A stretch of DNA of 12,052 nucleotides from Arthrobacter sp. GTDB taxonomy: Bacteria > Actinomycetota > Actinomycetes > Actinomycetales > Micrococcaceae. Below are positions 6,461 to 12,052 of the stretch, in pieces. How positions within the stretch are numbered: position 1 is the stretch's first letter; the number at the start of each line of letters is the position of its first letter. Both the position numbers and the translations under genes were made by a program. Below the pieces are notes generated by a model. That model ran no database searches. It saw only the letters and a program-made list of their open reading frames with translations, and was not told where the DNA came from. The stretch lies in contig JASLAA010000223.1 of assembly GCA_030147325.1 (NCBI GenBank), forward strand, positions 1 through 12,052, read 5' to 3'.

Positions 6461-8302
6461 TCAGGGTCGTCGCGATGCCGCTCGGACCGCTGCCCTGAAG
6501 TCGTTGGCGCGCTCCACCTCGTCCTCGACGTGCCGCAGGACGACCTCGCGCGCAACGGTCCCGCACGCCGCCAGCAGTCGTCGACGCACGCGCTCGGCCC
6601 TGCGCGCTGCTCCCCACCGAGCAAGCACCGCCGCAAGAACGGCCAGCAGGACCCCGGCGAGCAGTCCACCGGCTATCAGGAGTGTCGGAACGGGGAATCC
6701 TTCGAAGCGGGGGACGTCGACGACGGGGAGCTGCAGGAATCCGAGAACGGCCAGGACGCCCAGCCAGGCGAGTCCCGCGACCAGCGCCGCGAATGCGACC
6801 CACTGGAGGATCCCGAAGAACCGCCACCACGATCGGCGACCCGTCTCGAGCTCGGCCCCGGTGATCGCCGTATCGAGCGCGTCCGTCAGGTTGTCCGCCG
6901 TTCCCCGCGCCGCGTCCCGGATGGAGGAGTTCCACGGCTCCACGACCCCGCTCGCCGCTGAGTCGGCGAAGATCCGCAGTGCGTGGTCGACCTTCGCGCG
7001 CTGGGCAGGATGGGTGAGTGCCACCGAGGAGCTGCGCAGTTCGGGCACCACGTCCTGCCGGCGCAGGTTGAGCCGGCGCAAGGGGTCCGGGCGCAGGCGT
7101 GCAACCCACCGGGTGACCGGCCAGCCCGTCTCGGCATGGGCGTCCCGACGGTAGGCGCTGCGGACGGCGTCCACGACGGCCGGCACTCCGGCTGCTGAGC
7201 CGAGTTCCCGCGACAGGGCATCGCGCGCGGCTTGCGCGGGCACGTCGACGGGCTCGGCGGGCGTGAGAGCCAGCAGGCCGGTTGCTGCTCGCGAGGCGTC
7301 GGCCGCCAGTCTGCGGGTGGCCGCTGCGCGTCCCTCGGCGAGGGAGCGGATCTGTGCAGCGAGGGCAGGGACACCGGCACCGGTGCGGGCCGAGACGGGC
7401 ACCACCTCGATCTCAGGGAGGCCCTCGCCTGCGAGGATCCCTTCGAGCGACGCCGTGACGGTCCCGAGGTCCTGCGGCGCGAGGCGGTCCGCCTGGTTGA
7501 GTGCCACGAGCGTCACCGCACCGTGTGCCGCCAGTCCGCTCAGGAACCCGTGGTGCAGTGCCGCGTCCGCGTACTTCTGCGGATCCACCACCCACAGGAG
7601 GACGTCCACCTGGCCCGCGAGCCGCTCGACGATCTCGCGGTGGGCGACGGCCGTCGAGTCGAAATCGGGAAGATCGAGGAGGATCAGGCCTGCCTTCGGA
7701 CCCCCGTCGGTCGACGGGGGAACACCGACCGGTTGGTCCGGCGTCTCCACCTTGGGGACGCGGCGTCGCCAGCGGAAGAGTCCACGACGGCGCTCCGCCG
7801 GTCGCGCGGGCGCCGGCGGCGCGATGCCCGCGACGGGTGGGCCCGCATCAGCCGGACGCAGCGAAGGGACGGCCTCCGACGCACCGGCGTGCTCCCGGCC
7901 CGACCACCCCGCGACGAGCGGGGCCCCTTCGGGCAGCTCCACGCGGCGGCCCACCTCGAGCCAGTCGAGCAGCTCGGCGCTCCCCTCGCGCCCCCACACC
8001 AGCGCGAGTGGCTCCGACGTCGTCGGGCGCCGAACCGCCACCCGTGCTGCCTCGGTGCCGCTCAGCGCGTTGACCAGCGATGATTTCCCGCTTCCCGTGG
8101 GACCGAACACGCCCACGACGGCATGCTCGGCGGACAGGGAACGGCGGGTGCCCGCTCGGTCGAGCATCCGCTGCAGCCGGTCCAGTTCCTCCTGCGGAAG
8201 CCGGCTCCTACCAAGCTCGTACGCCCTCTGCAGGCCGTCCAGGGCCGCGGTGAGGGAGGTGTCCAGCGGCGTCTCCGCCACCTCTCCACGATGTCGGCTC
8301 AC
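6461..8302 (-). CDS. Membrane-anchored dynamin-like/YfjP-type GTPase, second of pair
   Basis: This 613-residue protein has an N-terminal GTPase domain: P-loop GPTGSGKSS (67-75), a G2 candidate at RRPTTSEP (91-98), switch II DLPDFDS (210-216), G4 NQAD (269-272) and G5-like VSARTG (303-308). A Pro/Gly/Arg-rich linker of about 60 residues (140-205) interrupts the fold between G2 and G3. The C-terminal half is helical, then two membrane segments (about 495-523 and 538-562) and a charged cytoplasmic tail. Layout suggests a large membrane-bound GTPase of the dynamin or Era/YfjP type; its cellular role is unknown. The GTG start (8302-8300) overlaps the upstream GTPase stop as GTGA, with GGAGGA about 8 bases upstream. 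This start is preferred over an open extension to 8761 that only overlaps the upstream gene. The two GTPases are probably co-translated and may interact. Confidence 0.88.
   Translation of the reverse strand: MSRHRGEVAETPLDTSLTAALDGLQRAYELGRSRLPQEELDRLQRMLDRAGTRRSLSAEHAVVGVFGPTGSGKSSLVNALSGTEAARVAVRRPTTSEPLALVWGREGSAELLDWLEVGRRVELPEGAPLVAGWSGREHAGASEAVPSLRPADAGPPVAGIAPPAPARPAERRRGLFRWRRRVPKVETPDQPVGVPPSTDGGPKAGLILLDLPDFDSTAVAHREIVERLAGQVDVLLWVVDPQKYADAALHHGFLSGLAAHGAVTLVALNQADRLAPQDLGTVTASLEGILAGEGLPEIEVVPVSARTGAGVPALAAQIRSLAEGRAAATRRLAADASRAATGLLALTPAEPVDVPAQAARDALSRELGSAAGVPAVVDAVRSAYRRDAHAETGWPVTRWVARLRPDPLRRLNLRRQDVVPELRSSSVALTHPAQRAKVDHALRIFADSAASGVVEPWNSSIRDAARGTADNLTDALDTAITGAELETGRRSWWRFFGILQWVAFAALVAGLAWLGVLAVLGFLQLPVVDVPRFEGFPVPTLLIAGGLLAGVLLAVLAAVLARWGAARRAERVRRRLLAACGTVAREVVLRHVEDEVERANDFRAAVRAASRRP
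7701..7720. repeat. Near-perfect 20-base palindrome inside the GTPase linker
   Basis: CCCCCGTCG (7701-7709) and CGACGGGGG (7712-7720) are exact complements about a 2-base centre. It lies within the coding sequence for the low-complexity linker (around PPSTDGG). It may simply reflect GC-rich, Pro/Gly-coding sequence. Confidence 0.5.
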
Positions 8303-10113
8303 GCGCCGTCCTCCGCGACGTGCTGCGCCGTCGGCAGCACCGTCCTGAGTTGATGGGCGAGGACGCGCAACGTCTCCGCGGGGGTCTGCTGCGCCAGAGG
8401 CTCGAGGCACCGATCGAAGCCCGCGCGCTCCCGGCGGAAGAGTTCCTCCACGCGCTGCGCCAGGTTCCGGCGTGCGGTGGCCGCAAGCCGACGGACGGCG
8501 TCGTCGCCGAAAACCGCCTCGAGCAGTTTCTGCCCGGCGATCGCCGACGCTCCGGCGATCCCGATCTCCCCGCCGGTCAGTCCTCCGGTCGAGGCGAACA
8601 CCACCACCATGAGCGCCACGGCGATCCCGTTGACCCCGAAGGAGAGCATGCGGGCCGTGAAGCGCTTGTCCGCTCCTTCGGCCTGCACGAGCTGCAGGAG
8701 GTCCTGCTGCCACGCCCTGATCTCTCGGGCCACCTTGGCGGAGAAGTCCTCCGCGCTCCACGCGGGCACCTCAGGGAGCAGCGCGGCGCCGGCCTGCTCG
8801 GTCCGCCAGCGCCGCCGGGTCGCCTCGTCGGCCCGGGCAGCCTGCTCCACGATCACGGTCTGCAGGCCGCTTCCGATGGCCTCGGCCACGGTCGCAGCCG
8901 GAGCCGGCTTGCCGGTGAAGAACGCACCGATGCGATCACGCGCACGGCCGATTCTCGTCTCGAGCCCGCGCATGAATTCCCCCGTCCCGACGAAGTCCTG
9001 CCAGCGGGCGAGCACCTCGCCCCGGAGGAGCCTGCCGTCCTCCGTCGAGGCCATGACGTCGGCCAGCGCCTCCCGGTAGGCGCTGTCGACGGACGCCCGC
9101 AGGGTGTCCCCCACGGCCTGCTCCTGCATAGCGGCGTCGGCGATCGCCTCGATACGGGCTGCCAGGGCGCGCATGGCACCCTGCACCGTGCGCCGACCGA
9201 TGTCCCGCCGCCCCTCGGCGTCGGCAGCCAGCGCCTGCAGCCACCGTGAGATGGGCTGCACGGCAGTGGCGGGCAGCATCCGGGCCGATCCGAGCGGCAG
9301 CTCCGGGATGACGAAGATGGGCGCGTGGCCCAGGTTCTCGGCTGACAGCATGGTCAGCAGGTCGCTCCGGATCTCCTCCTCGATCCCGTCCGGTACGCGG
9401 TCGAGCACGACGGCGACCAGCACGTCACGCCGTCCTGCTTCGGCGAGCAGCCGCCAGGGGACGGCATCCGCATAGCGATTGGCCGTCGTGACGAAGAGCC
9501 ACAGGTCCGCGGCAGCGAGCAGCTGCCCGGCGAGCCTGCGGTTCTCGTCCGCGATCGAGTCGACGTCAGGCGCATCGAGCAGTGCCAGACCGCGGGGAAG
9601 AGTGGACGTGGGGCGTAGCAGCAGGGTGTTCGGAGCGGATCCGGAGTGTTGGGGCGCGGGCGCCGCCGCCTGGTCCTCGCCGCTCGTGTCGTCCGCGCCC
9701 TGGTTCCTCACCGCTGCGTCGTCTCCCACCCTCCGGACGCGGCTGAGCGTCGGCAGGATGCGGCTGTCGTCGAACCAGGCGCCGTCATCCGGATGGTGGA
9801 GCAGGAGGGGCTGGCGCGTGGTGGGCCGGACGGCACCGGTCATGGACACGGTCTGCCCGACCAGCGCATTGACGAGCGTGGACTTGCCGGCTCCCGTGGA
9901 ACCGCCGACGACGGCGAGGAGCGGTGCGTCGAGGTTCGACAGCCTCGGCAGGATGTAGTCGTCCAGTTGGGCCCGCGCCTCGACGGCAGCCACCCGGGCA
10001 TCGGCCGATGTAGCGAGGGCCAGCGGGAACACGAGGTGGTCGAGCGCCGCGTGCACCTCACGGAGCAGCGGGGAGAGCCCGCGTGCTCCGCCGGCCAGGG
10101 AAGGTGCGCTCAT
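8299..10113 (-). CDS. Membrane-associated dynamin-like GTPase, first of pair
   Basis: This 604-residue protein opens with a short helical region, then a GTPase domain: P-loop GGSTGAGKSTLVN (70-82), a likely G2 Thr in VRPTTRQP (95-102), and switch II LLDAPDVDS (178-186). Where the guanine-specificity N/TKxD should be, after the core strand VLVAVVL, it reads DRVPDG (238-243), so that motif is degenerate. An acidic, Ala/Gln-rich insert (about 130-162) precedes G3. The C-terminal half is mainly helical and contains one hydrophobic hairpin (about 491-535), then an amphipathic helical tail. Bacterial dynamin-like proteins share this order, but similarity is structural in style rather than diagnostic. 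The ATG at 10113 is the last Met before the conserved SPLLREVHAALD segment and has GGAG just upstream. TGGCATGAT at 10128-10120 is a possible extended -10 that would give a leaderless transcript. It heads the two-gene operon. Confidence 0.85.
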   Translation of the reverse strand: MSAPSLAGGARGLSPLLREVHAALDHLVFPLALATSADARVAAVEARAQLDDYILPRLSNLDAPLLAVVGGSTGAGKSTLVNALVGQTVSMTGAVRPTTRQPLLLHHPDDGAWFDDSRILPTLSRVRRVGDDAAVRNQGADDTSGEDQAAAPAPQHSGSAPNTLLLRPTSTLPRGLALLDAPDVDSIADENRRLAGQLLAAADLWLFVTTANRYADAVPWRLLAEAGRRDVLVAVVLDRVPDGIEEEIRSDLLTMLSAENLGHAPIFVIPELPLGSARMLPATAVQPISRWLQALAADAEGRRDIGRRTVQGAMRALAARIEAIADAAMQEQAVGDTLRASVDSAYREALADVMASTEDGRLLRGEVLARWQDFVGTGEFMRGLETRIGRARDRIGAFFTGKPAPAATVAEAIGSGLQTVIVEQAARADEATRRRWRTEQAGAALLPEVPAWSAEDFSAKVAREIRAWQQDLLQLVQAEGADKRFTARMLSFGVNGIAVALMVVVFASTGGLTGGEIGIAGASAIAGQKLLEAVFGDDAVRRLAATARRNLAQRVEELFRRERAGFDRCLEPLAQQTPAETLRVLAHQLRTVLPTAQHVAEDGA

Positions 10114-10203
10114 GGCTCCATCATGCCAGTCCCCTCCGGCCGGGGAACCCGTGCTGTCGGCAGAGGCCCACCGTCGGCTCCTAAAGGAAGGACACCCACG
10201 ACG

Positions 10204-10240
10204 ACAAAAGGTCCCGGACACCGTGATGATGTCCGGGACC
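10204..10240 (-). terminator. Rho-independent terminator of the tRNA operon
   Basis: Minus-strand reading gives a perfect 10-pair stem, GGTCCCGGAC (10240-10231) and GTCCGGGACC (10219-10210), with an 11-base loop, followed directly by TTTTGT (10209-10204). It lies 27 bases past tRNA-Glu. This is the clearest terminator in the window; it closes the gltX/HAD/tRNA block before the GTPase operon. Confidence 0.93.
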
Positions 10241-10266
10241 TCCTGTTGAGCCCTTACGGGCTGATG

Positions 10267-10339
10267 TGACCCCAGCGGGATTCGAACCCGCGTTACCGCC
10301 GTGAGAGGGCAGCGTACTAGGCCGCTATACGATGGGGCC
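10267..10339 (-). tRNA. tRNA-Glu (anticodon CTC)
   Basis: The minus strand folds into a full cloverleaf: acceptor GGCCCCA with TGGGGTC (one G-T pair), anticodon stem CTGCC/GGCGG around the loop CTCTCAC, which gives anticodon CTC (Glu, GAG codons), and T-arm GCGGG-TTCGAAT-CCCGC. The discriminator is A. CCA is not encoded and must be added after transcription. TAAGAT at 10355-10350 could be a private -10 just upstream, but no -35 is evident, so co-transcription with tRNA-Gln is more likely. Confidence 0.97.
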
Positions 10340-10404
10340 AGTACTTTCCATCTTACTACTGCTCATGTGGTGCTCGTGCCATCCCGGCCGGAGCCGGAAG
10401 TGCG

Positions 10405-10476
10405 CTGGGGTACCAGGACTCGAACCTAGAATGTTGGTACCAGAAACCAGTGTGTTGCCAATTACACCATACCCCA
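10405..10476 (-). tRNA. tRNA-Gln (anticodon CTG)
   Basis: The cloverleaf on the minus strand has acceptor TGGGGTA with TACCCCA, anticodon loop TTCTGGT giving CTG (Gln, CAG codons), and T-arm CTAGG-TTCGAGT-CCTGG. The discriminator is G and CCA is not encoded. The base pair at the outer end of the anticodon stem is a C-A mismatch; the rest is regular. U1-A72, seen here as TGGGG...CCCCA, is typical of bacterial tRNA-Gln. It lies 65 bases before tRNA-Glu and about 70 bases after the HAD gene. Confidence 0.97.
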
Positions 10477-10542
10477 ATGGCACTTTTCGAAGACCCGATC
10501 CCGCTGGGTTTCGATCGCGTTACCGCTCCGCGCCGAGAGACG

Positions 10543-10572
10543 ACTTTACCGGACGGAGGGCACGAACTGCAA
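10543..10572 (-). promoter_or_regulatory. Candidate promoter for the tRNA-Gln/tRNA-Glu unit
   Basis: TTGCAG (10572-10567) and TAAAGT (10548-10543) lie 18 bases apart on the minus strand, both reasonable sigma-70 matches. The -10 includes the TAA stop codon of the HAD gene. Predicted start near 10536, about 60 bases before tRNA-Gln. This would let the tRNAs be made independently of gltX. Confidence 0.4.
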
Positions 10573-11328
10573 AACGGAGCTCAGGCCGGTGATCCGGAGA
10601 ACGTCGGAGCCCGAGTCCCCGACGGTGCCTGAACGGTCGAGCCAGACGCCGATCAGCCCGGCGGATCCCGCACCGACGGCGTCGATCAGTCGGTTGTCCC
10701 CCACGTACAGGGTGTGCCCCGGCTCGGTTCCGAGGAGCCGGGCCCCTTCGCGGTAGATGGCCGGTTCGGGCTTCGCGACGCCGACGGTGTCGATGCCGAC
10801 GAGCGCCACGATGCGGTTCAGGCCCGCGCGGTCCAGTTTGGCGCGCTGGTAGTCATGCACGTTGTTGCTGACCGCGCCGTACGGGATACCGCGGGCATCG
10901 AGTTCATCCAGCAGCGGCACGACGTCGTCGTAGGCTCGAAAGTGCTGTGGCAGGGTGTTCTCGTAGGCCCTCACCCAGGCGTCGGCCACAGTGCCCAGGA
11001 ACGGTTCCCTGGTGAAGACCGACCGCGCATGCCGGACCCGATGGATCCGCTGCTCCTCGAAGGTGACCTCGCCCGCGAGGAAGCGCTCGTAGTGGCGCTG
11101 CGGGTCCGTGGTGAAAAGGGCCTTGTAGCGCACCCAGTCGTCGTCGCTGAGGTGCTCGAGCGCCGGGTCGGGGATGCTTCGCAGCGTGTGTCCCATCGCC
11201 TGCTCGAGGTCCACGAGCGTGTCGTCGATGTCGAACAGGACACCGTCCACTCGAGCTTCGGGCGATCCCTCCCTCTCCCACCCGGCGGGGGCGCCGGTTC
11301 CGCCCGCCGCCGAGTCCGACGTCGACAT
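10546..11328 (-). CDS. HAD-family hydrolase (subfamily IA, phosphatase-like)
   Basis: This 260-residue protein carries all four HAD motifs: motif I DIDDT (33-37; nucleophile Asp33 and acid/base Asp35), motif II VSNN (153-156; Ser154), motif III Lys186 in AKPEPAIY, and motif IV GDNRLID (210-216). The alpha-helical cap between motifs I and II (about 45-140) marks subfamily IA, which includes phosphoglycolate phosphatase-like and other small-molecule phosphatases. Substrate cannot be read. The ATG lies 2 bases after the gltX stop, so translation is probably coupled. The first 27 residues are low-complexity and precede the fold; a GTG at codon 27, 16 bases after a GGAGGGA, is a possible shorter start. 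The enzyme should be cytoplasmic. Confidence 0.9.
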   Translation of the reverse strand: MSTSDSAAGGTGAPAGWEREGSPEARVDGVLFDIDDTLVDLEQAMGHTLRSIPDPALEHLSDDDWVRYKALFTTDPQRHYERFLAGEVTFEEQRIHRVRHARSVFTREPFLGTVADAWVRAYENTLPQHFRAYDDVVPLLDELDARGIPYGAVSNNVHDYQRAKLDRAGLNRIVALVGIDTVGVAKPEPAIYREGARLLGTEPGHTLYVGDNRLIDAVGAGSAGLIGVWLDRSGTVGDSGSDVLRITGLSSVLQFVPSVR

Positions 11329-11330
11329 CG

Positions 11331-12052
11331 TCAGCCCGCCGTCACCCGGAGGGCGCGGATGCGTGCGAGCGAGGAGTCCTTACCGAGGATCACCATGGAT
11401 TCGAACAGGGGTGGGGAGATCCGCCGACCGGAGATGGCCGTGCGGACGGGCCCGAAGGCCAGGCGCGGCTTCAGCCCGAGGGTGTCGACGAGCGCGGCCC
11501 GCAGCGCTGCCTGCAGGGCCTCCGCATCCCATGCCGGAACAGCGTCGAGGGCCTCGAGCGCTGCATCGAGGATCTCGCCCGCGTTGTCCGGCAGACCCTT
11601 GCGGGCATCGTCGGCGATGTCGATCGCGTCGTCCTGCTTGAAGAGGAACCCGAGCATCTCGGGCGCCTCGCCCAGCAGCGTGATGCGCTCCTGGATCAGC
11701 GGCGCAGCCGCGGCGACGATGCGTACGTCCTCGTCCGTGGGCTCGGCGCCGATGACGCCGGCCGCCGCGAGGTACGGCAGCAGGCGGGAGCGGAACTCCG
11801 CGGGGTCGAGCAGCCGCACGTGGGTGCCGTTGATCGCCTCGGCCTTCTTGAGGTCGAAGCGTGCCGGATTCGCCAGGACGTCGCGGACGTCGAACTTCTC
11901 CACGAGCTGCCCCACCGTGAAGATGTCCTCGTCCGCCGACATGCTCCAGCCGAGCAGCGACAGGTAGTTGAGGAGCCCCTCGCGGATGAAGCCGCGCTCA
12001 CGGTGCAGGAAGAGATTCGATTCCGGGTCCCGCTTGGACAGCTTCTTGTTGC
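11331..12052 (-). CDS. gltX: Glutamyl-tRNA synthetase, C-terminal part
   Basis: The gene enters from the right edge, and about 239 codons of its 3' end are visible. Just inside the edge it reads NKKLSKRDPESNLFLHRERG: the KLSKR (KMSKS-class) ATP-binding loop of class I synthetases, in the form typical of GluRS. Then follow FIREGLLNYLSLLGWS and the helical anticodon-binding domain to the stop at 11331. The HIGH motif lies outside the window. The enzyme attaches glutamate to tRNA-Glu. In bacteria that make Gln-tRNA by the GatCAB route, which includes most actinobacteria, the enzyme is non-discriminating and also charges tRNA-Gln. Both tRNA genes lie just downstream. An internal ATG at 11942 is not the true start, since the frame and homology run through it. 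Confidence 0.96.
   Translation of the reverse strand, partial: NKKLSKRDPESNLFLHRERGFIREGLLNYLSLLGWSMSADEDIFTVGQLVEKFDVRDVLANPARFDLKKAEAINGTHVRLLDPAEFRSRLLPYLAAAGVIGAEPTDEDVRIVAAAAPLIQERITLLGEAPEMLGFLFKQDDAIDIADDARKGLPDNAGEILDAALEALDAVPAWDAEALQAALRAALVDTLGLKPRLAFGPVRTAISGRRISPPLFESMVILGKDSSLARIRALRVTAG

Noticed and set aside
6407..7154. Plus-strand Ser/Arg-rich open frame beyond the permease
   Set aside because: It overlaps the clearly coding GTPase gene on the other strand and shows no domain; most of it mirrors the GTPase codons.
8303..8761. N-terminal extension of the second GTPase
   Set aside because: It lies wholly within the first GTPase gene in another frame, and the GTG at 8302 has a strong ribosome-binding site and the overlap expected for a coupled start.
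10114..10221. N-terminal extension of the first GTPase
   Set aside because: It would run into the tRNA terminator hairpin and adds Arg/Ser-rich residues without conservation.
1..12052. Mobile elements, CRISPR arrays, phage or toxin-antitoxin modules
   Set aside because: No transposase or integrase motifs, no regularly spaced direct repeats and no tRNA 3'-end duplication were seen; the tRNA genes show no sign of an integrated element.

Overview
The window is high-GC and compact, with actinobacterial gene content: an ndgR/ltbR-type IclR regulator divergent from leuCD, a murA start just beyond leuD, and glutamyl-tRNA synthetase next to CCA-less tRNA-Gln and tRNA-Glu genes. Protein sequences and order look most like the Micrococcaceae (Arthrobacter and relatives). 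That placement is from memory of the families, not from a search.

Layout, left to right. (1) Positions 1-62 hold the first codons of murA on the minus strand, behind a 223-base spacer with two hairpins, one of them terminator-like. (2) leuC and leuD (minus) encode the two subunits of isopropylmalate isomerase. A 141-base divergent spacer separates them from the plus-strand IclR regulator (2521-3240). The spacer carries a perfect inverted repeat, a candidate leaderless promoter for the regulator and a leader hairpin for leuC. (3) A DUF1697 gene follows the regulator with a 1-base gap, then a metallo-beta-lactamase-fold hydrolase. (4) An ABC-2 exporter follows: an ATPase whose gene overlaps that of a six-helix permease. 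(5) Convergent to the exporter is a minus-strand pair of large membrane-anchored GTPases (604 and 613 aa) joined by a 4-base GTGA overlap. (6) At the right end, on the minus strand and in transcription order, lie the 3' part of gltX, a HAD-family phosphatase 2 bases behind it, tRNA-Gln(CTG), tRNA-Glu(CTC) and a strong rho-independent terminator.

How the parts fit: the left third is a leucine-biosynthesis regulatory unit (regulator, operator, leuCD). The right part is a translation unit in which a glutamyl-tRNA synthetase sits beside genes for both tRNAs that a non-discriminating enzyme would charge. Between them lie genes without a common pathway. The most interesting is the paired GTPase operon. 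Both proteins have an intact P-loop, an unusual D-x-P-D-x-D-S switch II motif and C-terminal membrane segments, and the first lacks a recognisable guanine-specificity motif. They recall paired bacterial dynamin-like proteins (IniA/IniC, DynA/DynB) but are divergent, and I cannot assign them a function.

No mobile element, CRISPR array or recent-transfer signature was seen. There is no gene-free stretch longer than about 300 bases.
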